Origin: an uncultured Gemmatimonadota bacterium
GTDB lineage: Bacteria; Gemmatimonadota; Gemmatimonadetes; Longimicrobiales; Gaopeijiaceae
Length of the DNA: 7,261 nucleotides
Direction of reading: 5' to 3'
Assembly: GCA_937136445.1 (NCBI GenBank)
Contig: CAKZOQ010000655.1
Span: forward strand, 1 to 7,261
The position numbers were made by a program, and so were the translations under genes. Below the pieces are notes generated by a model, which saw only the letters and a program-made list of their open reading frames with translations, did no database searches and had not been told where the DNA came from. Shown piece after piece: positions 1-6,276 of the stretch; the stretch's first letter is position 1; every line of letters begins with the position of its first letter.

Positions 1-51
1 TACGAGGACGGCACCTGCTTCCCGGTACCCCTGGTGGAGCAGACGAGCTGA
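1..51 (+). CDS. C-terminal tail of an unidentified protein (5' end outside window)
   Basis: Frame 1 is open from the left edge and reads a 16-residue tail, YEDGTCFPVPLVEQTS, ending in TGA at 49-51. The codons carry the same G/C-rich third positions as the genes downstream, which is why I treat it as a real gene end. The fragment is too short to assign to any family, and no function can be given. The next gene on this strand starts 152 bases later, so the two need not be co-transcribed. Confidence 0.45.
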   Translation, partial: YEDGTCFPVPLVEQTS

Positions 52-162
52 CGAACCCGCGGTAACGGGCGGGGGGGGGAGCGCCATCAAGCCGCCAAGC
101 TCGCCGGCGCACCCTCGGTGAACCCGGGCCTGGGCGACCCTCGCGGTCGTCCGGGCCTCGGT

Positions 163-170
163 CCATCTTG
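163..170 (+). promoter_or_regulatory. Candidate promoter element CCATCTTG upstream of the TolB/CehA gene
   Basis: The octamer CCATCTTG lies 33 bases before the ATG at 204. The same octamer occurs at 6277-6284 before another plus-strand gene, and CCATCTTT lies on the minus strand at 6224-6217 before the DUF1707 gene. The core CATCTT shares the conserved second A and last T of a sigma-70 -10 box. I could not find a convincing -35 hexamer at the usual spacing. The promoter role is inferred from recurrence and position only. Confidence 0.25.
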
Positions 171-203
171 CCCTGACGCATCGACCTCTCTCCGGACCCC
201 ATC

Positions 204-2648
204 ATGCGCCTTCGAGCCGTCCTTTCCGCGGTCCTCGCCGCAGCCCTCCTCCTCCCCGTCCCCGGCGAAGGCCAATGGACCAACCGCTACCCGCCGGTGG
301 AGGGCTACGGGCATCAGGTCTACCTGGAGGGCTACGAGCTCCCCACCATGGCCGCCGGACCCCTGGACGCCGCCCCGTCTCCCGACGGCACGGGGGTGGT
401 GGTGGCGGCTCGGGGCTGGCTCTGGATGCTGGACCCCGCCACCGGCATGGCCACCCAGCTCACGGACGGCGCCGACGTGGACAGTCGACCCGCCTGGTCC
501 CCGGACGGCACCCGCCTCGCCTTCGTCCGAGACGACAGCCGGGACACCGACATCTGGGAACTCGAGCTGGCCAGCGGCGAGGTTCGGCCAGTAGTGGAGA
601 CTCCCGCGCTGGACCTGGACCCGGCCTACGGGCCCGACGGCTCGCTCTGGTACGCCTCCGCCCAGGCGGGTACGCTGGACCTCTGGCGGGCGCCGGCGGG
701 CGGCGGCGAGGCCGAGCAGGTCACCGACGCCGGGGGAATCGAGCTCCGTCCCCAGCCCCACCCCGACGGCCGCCGGGTCCTGTACCTGGCCAAGCGCGGC
801 GGACCGGACCGGGTCGTGGTGCGGGATCTGGAGACCGGCGACGAGGAGCGCCTGGTGGAGGGCGCCATCCTCTCCCAGCTCCGGCCCGCCCTCTCCCCCG
901 ACGGGACCCGGGTCACCTATCAGGTCCCCGACGCGCAGGGCGACGGATGGGAGCTCCGCCTCCAGGCCTTGGAGCGTCCCGGAGATCCCATCCTCCTCCT
1001 GGGCGCCGAAGGAGACCGGCTCCCGCTGGCCCCGGCCTGGAGCGGGGACGGAGCCACCATCTGGTTCAGCGAGGCCGGGCACGACGAACGGATGCGGCTC
1101 TTTCGGGTGGCAGCGGCCGGCGGAGCGGAGGTGGAGGTCCCGGTCCGGGCCTGGGCGACGGAGCGGCCCACCGCCCGGCTCCGCATCCACACCGTGCGCT
1201 CCGACGCCGCGGCCCCCGCCCGACTGCGCGTGACGGACGGGCAGGGCCATCCCCTGGTGCCCGCGGACGGGCAGGCCTGGTTCGACGGCCAGAACGGAGC
1301 GGTCTTCTTCTACAGCGACGGCCTCCTGGAGCTGGAGGTCCCCGCGGGCGAGGTGCGGGTGGAGGCGGTCCAGGGCATCACCACCCCGGTGGCCCACGCC
1401 ACCACCACCGCCTCGGCGGGGAGCACGAGCGAGGTCGCCCTGACGCTGGAGCCCGTGTGGGATCCGACGGCGGAGGGATGGCTCGGCGGGGACCACCACT
1501 TCCACCTGAACTACGGCGGGCCCTACCGGCTGGACCCGGAGGACATGGAGGCCCTCGTGGCCGGGGAGGGTCTGGAGGTGGCCACCCCGGTGGTGGCGAA
1601 TCTCCACAACCGGTTCGGAGAGCAGGGCTTCTGGGGCTGGGACAACGGCGGGGGTCTGCCCCTGCTCCGGTTCGGGCAGGAGGTCCGCTCCCACTTCCTG
1701 GGCCACATGGGCGTCCTGGGCACCGACGACCTCTTCTGGCCCTGGGTCTGGGGGCCGGGCTACGGCATATACGGTCAGGACGATCGACCCAACGCCGAGG
1801 CCACCGCCTTCGCCCGGGCCCAGGGCGGCCTCACCACCTACGTGCACCCGGTGTCGGGCCAGGATCCCTTCGGCACCCCCGGCGCCCCCGGACTCCCCAC
1901 CGAGATGGCCGCCGACGGCGTCCTGGGGGATCTCGACGCCATCGAGGTGGCCTGCCTCTGGAGCGACGAGCTCGGCACGGCCGACGCCTGGTATCGGATG
2001 CTCAACCTGGGCCGGCCGGTGGCTCCCACCGCCGGCACCGACGTCATGACGGACTTCTTCCGGACGATGGCGGTGGGCACTACCCGGGTGTACGTCCATA
2101 CGGGAGAAGCCCGGGACTTCGAGAGCTACCTGGACGGCCTCGCCGCCGGGCGGAGCTTCGTCACCAACGGACCCATCCTGGATCTCCAGGTGGAGGGGGC
2201 CCGACCCGGCGGGACCGTCCCGACCGGCGAAAGCGTGCCCTTCCAGCTCACCGTGCGCTCGGCGGTGCCGGTGGACCGGGTGGCCATCCTGGTGAACGGC
2301 GAGGTCGTGCGGGAGGAGGACCTCGCGCCTGGCCGTCCTGTGTGGGAAATCTCCGGAGAGCTGGACCTGCCGGAGGGGGGCTGGGTCGCCGCCCGGGTCA
2401 CCGGACCGGCAATCACCGGTTGGCCCGCCATGGACTCCTACGCCTTCGGCCACACCTCGCCCATCTGGATCGGGACGGTGGGGAGCACCGAGCCCACCGC
2501 TCGCCGGGCCGCCGCTGCCGACCTGCTGGACGCCGTGGAGGGGGCCACCGCCCGCCTCCGGGCAGGCTATGGTGGAGCGGACATCCCTCGACTGGAGGCC
2601 CATTTCGCCGAAGCGCGGGCCGAGCTGGAGCGCATCCTCGGTGGCTAG
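204..2648 (+). CDS. Secreted TolB-like beta-propeller / CehA-McbA family metallohydrolase fusion
   Basis: This is an 814-residue exported protein. Residues 1-24 form a signal peptide: MRLR, a hydrophobic Ala/Leu core, then PGEGQ. Residues about 50-310 carry repeated PD40/TolB propeller blades, with SPDGT-type motifs at 59-63, 99-103 and 231-235 and degenerate copies at 143-146, 187-189 and 280-283. Residues about 325-417 look like a beta-sandwich linker. From about 427 comes a PHP-type metallohydrolase domain of the CehA/McbA kind: DHHFH at 430-434 (HxH at 432/434), E493, H497 and H501 in the QEVRSHFLGH segment, H548 in YVHP, D613 in GTDVMTDFF, and the typical GRSFVTNGP at 649-657. CehA is a carbaryl hydrolase and McbA belongs to the same metallohydrolase family; the substrate here is unknown. 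The ATG at 204 places the signal peptide at the N-terminus, although its leader (CCGGACCCCATC) has only a weak Shine-Dalgarno. A separately promoted dienelactone hydrolase, or one in the same operon, follows 91 bases later. Confidence 0.88.
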   Translation: MRLRAVLSAVLAAALLLPVPGEGQWTNRYPPVEGYGHQVYLEGYELPTMAAGPLDAAPSPDGTGVVVAARGWLWMLDPATGMATQLTDGADVDSRPAWSPDGTRLAFVRDDSRDTDIWELELASGEVRPVVETPALDLDPAYGPDGSLWYASAQAGTLDLWRAPAGGGEAEQVTDAGGIELRPQPHPDGRRVLYLAKRGGPDRVVVRDLETGDEERLVEGAILSQLRPALSPDGTRVTYQVPDAQGDGWELRLQALERPGDPILLLGAEGDRLPLAPAWSGDGATIWFSEAGHDERMRLFRVAAAGGAEVEVPVRAWATERPTARLRIHTVRSDAAAPARLRVTDGQGHPLVPADGQAWFDGQNGAVFFYSDGLLELEVPAGEVRVEAVQGITTPVAHATTTASAGSTSEVALTLEPVWDPTAEGWLGGDHHFHLNYGGPYRLDPEDMEALVAGEGLEVATPVVANLHNRFGEQGFWGWDNGGGLPLLRFGQEVRSHFLGHMGVLGTDDLFWPWVWGPGYGIYGQDDRPNAEATAFARAQGGLTTYVHPVSGQDPFGTPGAPGLPTEMAADGVLGDLDAIEVACLWSDELGTADAWYRMLNLGRPVAPTAGTDVMTDFFRTMAVGTTRVYVHTGEARDFESYLDGLAAGRSFVTNGPILDLQVEGARPGGTVPTGESVPFQLTVRSAVPVDRVAILVNGEVVREEDLAPGRPVWEISGELDLPEGGWVAARVTGPAITGWPAMDSYAFGHTSPIWIGTVGSTEPTARRAAAADLLDAVEGATARLRAGYGGADIPRLEAHFAEARAELERILGG

Positions 2649-2679
2649 TCGACGGCCGACGCCGGCGGACCCGTGGTTC

Positions 2680-2708
2680 CCTTCGAAGGTATCGGGGCCC
2701 GCGCCCCG
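2680..2708 (+). other. Palindrome plus small GC hairpin between the two exported hydrolase genes
   Basis: The 91-base gap holds a perfect 10-base palindrome, CCTTCGAAGG (2680-2689). Four bases later comes a hairpin with a 6-bp stem, CGGGGC/GCCCCG, around a CCGC loop (2693-2708). The hairpin ends 31 bases before the downstream ATG and has no T tract. It could be a weak attenuator or terminator, a regulator site in the leader, or chance in GC-rich DNA. The sequence does not decide between these. Confidence 0.25.
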
Positions 2709-2739
2709 TCCGGTTCTTCCCACGCCCTGGAGTCACCCC

Positions 2740-3636
2740 ATGATCAGATCCCTGCCCGCCCGCCGTCTCACCGTGGCCCTCGCCCTGGGGCTCCTGGCCG
2801 GGGCCTGCAGCACCCCCGAGGCCGACACCGACGCGGACGCCGAGGCCCCGTCCATGACCGCCGAGGCCACCGTTCCCGTCCGGCCCACCGCTGACGACCA
2901 GCTCCCACCGACCCTGGTGGGCGAGGGCGGCGAGCTGCAGGGGCAGGACCTCCAGTACATGCCCGGCGACACGGAGACCACCGGCTACCTGGCCGTCCCC
3001 GAGGGTGAAGGTCCCTTTCCGGGGCTCCTCATCGTCCACGAATGGAACGGGCTGGTGGATCGGGTGCGCCGGATGGCCGACGACCTGGCCGCCGAGGGCT
3101 ATGTGACCCTCGCCGTGGACCTCTACGGGGGCCGCACCGGCTCCAACCAGGAGGAGAACATGGCCCTGGTCCGGGAGGTGCAGGCCGATCAGGCGGCCAT
3201 GCTGGAGAACATGAACACCGCCCTCTCCTATCTGCAGGGCCGCGACGACGTCACCGGACGCGTCGGGACCATGGGCTGGTGCTTCGGCGGCGGCATCGCC
3301 CTCTCCTTCGGGCTGGACGGGGCCGACCACGACGCCACGGCCATCTTCTACGGCCAGCTCGTCACCGACCCGGCCGTCCTGGAGAACATGAGCCACGAGG
3401 TCTACGGGACCTTCGCTGAACTCGACAGCGGCATCCCGCCGGAGCAGGTGGAGCAGTTCGTCCAGGCGCTGGACGCCGCCGGCATCGAGAACGACGTCCA
3501 CGTCTACGACGCGGTGAACCACGGCTTCTGGCTCCACGCCGATCAGGATCCGGAGACCCGGAACGAGCCTGCCCTGGACGCCTGGCAGCGCCTGAAGGCC
3601 TACCTCGACCGGACGCTGGGCACCGGGATGGAGTAG
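2740..3636 (+). CDS. Dienelactone hydrolase family lipoprotein
   Basis: This is a 298-residue alpha/beta hydrolase exported as a lipoprotein. The chosen ATG gives MIRSLPARRL, a hydrophobic stretch and a lipobox-like LAGAC with the lipidated Cys at 23. The frame is open further upstream to 2569, but those starts would bury the signal peptide and overlap the preceding gene. GGAG sits 7 bases before this ATG. Residues 24-60 are an acidic, Ala/Pro/Thr-rich linker. The catalytic set matches the dienelactone hydrolase pattern: E101 in VHEWNGL, nucleophile C181 in GWCFGGG, D229 in ELDSGIP and H261 in VNHGF. The spacings (80, 48 and 32 residues) are close to those of the Pseudomonas enzyme. The family opens lactones and esters such as dienelactone in chloroaromatic breakdown, but many members have other substrates, and the substrate here cannot be inferred. 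Most relatives are cytoplasmic, so the lipoprotein form is notable. Confidence 0.92.
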   Translation: MIRSLPARRLTVALALGLLAGACSTPEADTDADAEAPSMTAEATVPVRPTADDQLPPTLVGEGGELQGQDLQYMPGDTETTGYLAVPEGEGPFPGLLIVHEWNGLVDRVRRMADDLAAEGYVTLAVDLYGGRTGSNQEENMALVREVQADQAAMLENMNTALSYLQGRDDVTGRVGTMGWCFGGGIALSFGLDGADHDATAIFYGQLVTDPAVLENMSHEVYGTFAELDSGIPPEQVEQFVQALDAAGIENDVHVYDAVNHGFWLHADQDPETRNEPALDAWQRLKAYLDRTLGTGME

Positions 3637-3654
3637 GAGAGGAGGGCGTTCACC

Positions 3655-3678
3655 GGGGTCGGGGGCTTGGGGCCGGGG
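3655..3678 (+). other. G-quadruplex-capable tract just after the dienelactone hydrolase gene
   Basis: Four G runs occur on the plus strand: 3655-3658, 3661-3665, 3669-3672 and 3675-3678, separated by loops of 2 to 3 bases. This satisfies the standard four-run pattern with short loops. It would lie in the 3' end of the plus-strand mRNA and overlaps the hairpin at 3656-3688, so the two folds would exclude one another. Confidence 0.4.
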
Positions 3679-3688
3679 AGCCCGACTC
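3656..3688. terminator. Candidate bidirectional terminator hairpin between convergent genes
   Basis: In the 50-base gap between two convergent stop codons, GGGTCGGG plus CT (3656-3663, 3666-3667) can pair with AG plus CCCGACTC (3679-3688). This gives about 10 pairs, one of them G-T, with a two-G bulge and an 11-base loop. There is no flanking T tract, so it is not a textbook intrinsic terminator. The position and convergence support a terminator role. The last bases overlap the DoxX stop codon. Confidence 0.4.
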
Positions 3689-4100
3689 AGGCCGTCCGGT
3701 TCCGCCTCCGGGCCCGCAGCAGGCCATCGATGCTGAAGGCGCCGCCGCCATTGGCCGCCAGGAACAACCAGAAGAAGCAGAAGAGGACCGCGAGCTCCCC
3801 GCCGTTGGCGATGGGGAAGAGGTCCCGGGGGAGGTGCGCCTGGAAGTAGGCCACCGCCATGAGGCCGGCCAGGACGAAGGCCACCGGGCGGGTGAAGAGC
3901 CCCACCACGATGAGGAGCCCGCCCCAGAACTCCAGGATCCCGGCGAACCAGAGCTGGGTCATGAACGCCACCGCCTCCTCCCGGCCGAGTACGGCGAAGA
4001 GCTTCTGGGCGCCGTGCTGCATGAACATGAGCCCGAAGACGATGCGGGCGGCGTTGAGAAAGAAGTGCGCGATGCCGTTGCGGGCGCCGTGGGAAGCCAT
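3687..4100 (-). CDS. DoxX family inner-membrane protein
   Basis: This is a 137-residue integral membrane protein with four predicted helices at about 13-30, 50-70, 72-89 and 100-118, and an Arg-rich C-terminal end (RARRRNRTA). Family hallmarks are HGAQKLF at 29-35, the EFWGGLLIVVGLFTRP segment at 57-72, and the NGGELAVLFCFFWLFLA segment followed by GGG and FSIDG. DoxX-type proteins are small membrane proteins linked in some species to quinone or thiosulfate oxidation and to redox stress complexes; the role of this one is not evident. The ATG at 4100 is the first Met. Its leader is C-rich (CCACCCCTCC before ATG) with no Shine-Dalgarno, and the opposite strand there forms a G4-type tract. The gene lies 116 bases downstream of arginase on the same strand, so it may be co-transcribed or have its own promoter. 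Confidence 0.9.
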   Translation of the reverse strand: MASHGARNGIAHFFLNAARIVFGLMFMQHGAQKLFAVLGREEAVAFMTQLWFAGILEFWGGLLIVVGLFTRPVAFVLAGLMAVAYFQAHLPRDLFPIANGGELAVLFCFFWLFLAANGGGAFSIDGLLRARRRNRTA

Positions 4101-4103
4101 GGA

Positions 4104-4129
4104 GGGGTGGGGTGGTGGGGAGGTGGGGG
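4104..4129 (+). other. G-quadruplex-capable tract against the DoxX start codon
   Basis: The plus strand has G4 runs at 4104-4107, 4109-4112 and 4117-4120 and a G5 run at 4125-4129, with loops of 1, 4 and 4 bases. It starts three bases from the DoxX ATG, on the template strand for that gene, so the mRNA leader is a C-rich complement. A folded tract could affect transcription or leader accessibility. That effect is inferred; only the pattern is seen. Confidence 0.5.
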
Positions 4130-4216
4130 CGTACGGGCCGGAGGATCGCTACCCGGCCCTTGCGACGGCGTTTCCCCTCGTCGGCCGTCGGTGGATGGCG
4201 GGGGCGAGGCGCGGCC

Positions 4217-5137
4217 TCAGAGGATGGTGCGCCCCAGCCCCGACGCCAGCAGCCCCACGGCCATCTGCGCCGTCTTGTTCCGGTCGTCCAACACCGGGTT
4301 CAGCTCCACCATCTCCATGGAGAGGAGCCGGCCGGAGGCGGCGGCCTTCTCGCAGACCAGGTGGCCCTCCCGGTAGGTGAGTCCGCCCTGCACCGGCGTC
4401 CCGACACCTGGAGCCTCCTGGGGATCGAGCGAATCCAGGTCGTAGGAGAGGTGGAAGCCCGCCGTCCCCTCGTTGGCCCGTTCCAGCGCTTCGTCCATGC
4501 ACGGCCCGACGCCTCGCTCGTCGATCTCCGACATGGTGAAGACCCGGACGCCCAGCTCCCGGATGAGGGTCCGCTCCCCGTCGTCCAGCGCTCGGGCCCC
4601 CAGGACGCTGACGTTCTCCGGCCGCAGCGCGGGCTCGTCGCCGGCCAGCTCGACGAGCCGCTCGTGACCGTAGCCCATGAGCACCGCCAGGCTCATCCCG
4701 TGGATGTTGCCCGAGGGGGTGGTCTCCGGGCGGTTCATGTCGGCGTGGGCGTCCACCCAGATGACGCCGATGGAGTCGCCCCGCGCCCGGTGGTGACGGG
4801 CCACGGCGGACACGGTCCCGATGGAAAGGGAGTGGTCCCCCCCCAGGATCAGGGGGAAACACCCACGTTCCAGACCCTCGGTGACCTGTTCGCCGGCAGC
4901 CTTGGCCACCTGGCAGATCTCGTCCAGGAACCGGAGGGCGCTGGGGCCCGTCCGGGTGGTCTCGAAGCCCCCGGCCGTCACGGTGCCCATCTCCTCCACG
5001 GTGTGCCCCAGATCCTCCACCACCCCGGTGAGCCCGGCGATGCGCAGCGCCGACGGTCCCATGTCCACGCCCCGGCGACCGGCCCCCAGGTCGATGGAGA
5101 CCGAGCTCATGGCGACCTTCACCGCGTCCTCCGGCAT
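4217..5137 (-). CDS. rocF: Arginase
   Basis: This is a 306-residue enzyme of the ureohydrolase superfamily, predicted to hydrolyse L-arginine to L-ornithine and urea with a binuclear manganese centre in the cytoplasm. All metal ligands are present: H102 in GGDHS, D129/H131/D133 in DAHAD, and D233/D235 in SYDLDSLDP. N144 and H146 in SGNIHGMSLA and E278 in MVELNP match arginase substrate residues. RRGVDMGPSALR near the N-terminus and SGNIHGM favour arginase over agmatinase. I chose the ATG at 5137 because the first beta strand (VKVAMSSVSIDLG) needs it. The ATG at 5110 has a better ribosome site (GAAGG) but would cut that strand, and a GTG at 5170 would overlap the preceding gene. The DUF427 stop is 10 bases upstream, which implies co-transcription. 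Length is normal for the family. Confidence 0.93.
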   Translation of the reverse strand: MPEDAVKVAMSSVSIDLGAGRRGVDMGPSALRIAGLTGVVEDLGHTVEEMGTVTAGGFETTRTGPSALRFLDEICQVAKAAGEQVTEGLERGCFPLILGGDHSLSIGTVSAVARHHRARGDSIGVIWVDAHADMNRPETTPSGNIHGMSLAVLMGYGHERLVELAGDEPALRPENVSVLGARALDDGERTLIRELGVRVFTMSEIDERGVGPCMDEALERANEGTAGFHLSYDLDSLDPQEAPGVGTPVQGGLTYREGHLVCEKAAASGRLLSMEMVELNPVLDDRNKTAQMAVGLLASGLGRTIL

Positions 5138-5147
5138 GGGCCCACCA

Positions 5148-5435
5148 TCATCCGGCGACGACCTCCACACCGTGCCAGAAGGCCACCCGGCCCGCCACCT
5201 TCTCCGCGCCCTCCTTGGGATCCGGGTAGTACCAGGCGGCGTTCTCGTTGGTCGCTCCGTCCACCACCACGTCGTAGTACGACGCCCGCCCCTTCCAGGG
5301 ACAGGTGGTGTGGTGGTCGCTCTCCTCGAAGTACTGCCAGTTCAGGGCGTCGCGGGGGAAGTAATGGTTGCCCTCGACGAGCTCGGTCTGGGCGCTCTCG
5401 GCGAGCACCGCTCCGTTCCAGGTAGCCTTGGCCAT
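5148..5435 (-). CDS. DUF427 domain protein
   Basis: This is a 95-residue soluble protein that consists almost entirely of a DUF427 domain. It starts MAKATWNGAVLAES, has NHYFPRDAL at 23-31, and carries the family signature HTTCPWKGRASYYDV at 42-56, followed by AAWYYPDPKE and RVAFWHGVEV. No transmembrane segment or signal peptide is present. The family is widespread in bacteria and fungi, its biochemical function is not established to my knowledge, and none is proposed. The ATG at 5435 has GAGG five bases upstream (GAGGACCCCATG). The frame is open further upstream, but those residues are out-of-frame translation of the DUF1707 gene. It sits 34 bases after that gene and 10 bases before arginase, in one probable operon. 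Confidence 0.9.
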   Translation of the reverse strand: MAKATWNGAVLAESAQTELVEGNHYFPRDALNWQYFEESDHHTTCPWKGRASYYDVVVDGATNENAAWYYPDPKEGAEKVAGRVAFWHGVEVVAG

Positions 5436-5466
5436 GGGGTCCTCGGGGTGGTACGGGGGAGGGGGG
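5436..5466 (+). other. G-quadruplex-capable tract against the DUF427 start codon
   Basis: The plus strand has G runs at 5436-5439, 5445-5448, 5455-5459 and 5461-5466, with loops of 5, 6 and 1 bases. It fills nearly the whole gap between the DUF1707 stop and the DUF427 start and directly abuts the ATG. It lies on the template strand for the operon, so the transcript is C-rich here. This is the second such tract at a start codon in the same gene run. Confidence 0.45.
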
Positions 5467-5469
5467 CGA

Positions 5470-6177
5470 CTAGCGACCGCGCTCCAGGCGGCGGCGCTCT
5501 TTTCGCTCGAGACGGCGGCGGCGCCGGGCCTCGCGGCCGGACTCGCCAGGGTATCGGAAGGTGACGTCGACGCCCCCCATGACGACGGCTCCGGTGATGC
5601 GGATGACCGGCGCGTCGAAGTCGGGGTCGGGGGGCCCGGCGCTCTCCTCGTCGGAGTGGTCGAAGCCGCCCATGAAGGCGAAGCCGTTGCTCTCCACACG
5701 TACCCCGGGGGGCACGATGATCTCCAGTCCTCCCATGAGGAGGAAGGCGCGGATCTCGGTGACGCCGGAGGGCAGGTGGGCCTCCCGAAGATCCAGCTCG
5801 GAGCCGCCCATGACGCCCACCACCCAGTTCACCCGCGCCGGGGTCCACCGACCCGACCGGCCCGAGCCGCCCATGACGGCGATGATGTACTCCTGCTCCT
5901 TCTCGTGGGCGCCGGCGGTGACCCGGGGCCGCGACCGGTGGGAGGGGAGCTCGCCACCGTCGGAGAGCGCCGCTGGGAGGTCCGCACCGGGAAGGTCGGT
6001 GAGGAGGGCCCGGAGCTCGTCGGCGTCGGTGGCCTTGTGGGCCGCCTCCACCCGACGCTCGAACTCCTCCACCACGATGTCGTCGTTGGCGAAGTGCTCC
6101 ATGAGCGCCTCGATGGTCACCTCTCGACGGGCGCCCAGCGCCGCCTCCGGCAGGGGCTTTCCACTCTCGTCCGACAT
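5470..6177 (-). CDS. DUF1707 and LiaF-like (MGG-repeat) domain protein
   Basis: This is a 235-residue protein with no clear signal peptide or membrane helix. Residues about 18-63 form a DUF1707/SHOCT-like helical domain (FANDDIVVEEFERRVEAAHK and ELRALLTDLP). Residues about 95-208 form a beta-rich region like the C-terminal part of LiaF/YvqF cell-wall stress proteins, with five evenly placed MGG motifs at 102, 123, 148, 169 and 200 within VMGG or LMGG strands. This suggests a stacked beta-sheet or solenoid fold. The last 21 residues are strongly basic (REARRRRRLERKERRRLE). DUF1707 occurs in many actinobacterial and related membrane-associated proteins, and LiaF-type domains take part in envelope stress sensing. 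A regulatory or envelope role is inferred. The ATG at 6177 follows a strong AAGGAGG site. This gene leads the minus-strand run and diverges from the lipoprotein gene at 6339. Confidence 0.87.
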   Translation of the reverse strand: MSDESGKPLPEAALGARREVTIEALMEHFANDDIVVEEFERRVEAAHKATDADELRALLTDLPGADLPAALSDGGELPSHRSRPRVTAGAHEKEQEYIIAVMGGSGRSGRWTPARVNWVVGVMGGSELDLREAHLPSGVTEIRAFLLMGGLEIIVPPGVRVESNGFAFMGGFDHSDEESAGPPDPDFDAPVIRITGAVVMGGVDVTFRYPGESGREARRRRRLERKERRRLERGR

Positions 6178-6182
6178 GGCTT

Positions 6183-6189
6183 CCTCCTT
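6183..6189 (-). promoter_or_regulatory. Strong ribosome binding site for the DUF1707 gene
   Basis: The minus strand reads AAGGAGG, five bases (AAGCC) before the ATG at 6177. It is the best Shine-Dalgarno in the window. It fixes the start against the open frame that runs 47 codons further upstream. Confidence 0.85.
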
Positions 6190-6216
6190 CGGCTGGCCGC
6201 ATCCCACCCTGCGCCG

Positions 6217-6224
6217 AAAGATGG
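6217..6224 (-). promoter_or_regulatory. Candidate promoter element CCATCTTT before the DUF1707 operon
   Basis: On the minus strand, CCATCTTT ends 39 bases before the ATG at 6177. Together with the plus-strand copy at 6277-6284 it forms a back-to-back pair in the 161-base divergent gap, each pointing at its own gene. No clear -35 hexamer was seen at 16-18 bases upstream. The promoter role is inferred. Confidence 0.3.
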
Positions 6225-6276
6225 CACGGTCGAGCCAGCCCCACGACCCCCGGTGGCGCCCGGTCCGGCCCTTCCC

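Noticed and set aside
71..79. A run of nine G bases upstream of the TolB/CehA gene.
   Set aside because: It lacks four separate G runs, so it does not meet the G-quadruplex pattern used for the other tracts. It may simply be a homopolymer, possibly prone to sequencing error.
87..2723. An 878-codon open frame on the minus strand, antisense to the TolB/CehA gene.
   Set aside because: Its translation is Gly/Pro/Arg/His-rich with no recognisable domain, while the plus-strand gene has a signal peptide and catalytic motifs. Long antisense frames are expected where third positions are nearly all G or C.
2569..2739. An upstream extension of the dienelactone hydrolase frame.
   Set aside because: It would overlap the previous gene by 80 bases and place 57 residues before a clear lipoprotein signal peptide.
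275..2743. An 822-codon open frame on the plus strand, out of frame with the TolB/CehA gene.
   Set aside because: The product is low-complexity Gly/Arg/Pro with no domains. It is a frame shadow of the real gene caused by base composition.
2413..3537. A 374-codon minus-strand frame antisense to the dienelactone hydrolase.
   Set aside because: No conserved motifs and Gly/Val/His-rich composition; the opposite strand has a complete catalytic set and lipobox.
5138..5170. An upstream GTG start for arginase at 5170.
   Set aside because: It would overlap the end of the DUF427 gene and add residues (MWRSSPDDGGP) with no match to the family; the ATG at 5137 gives the usual N-terminus.
4112..5425. 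A 437-codon plus-strand frame antisense to arginase and DUF427.
   Set aside because: It crosses two well-supported minus-strand genes and their gap, and its product lacks any recognisable domain.
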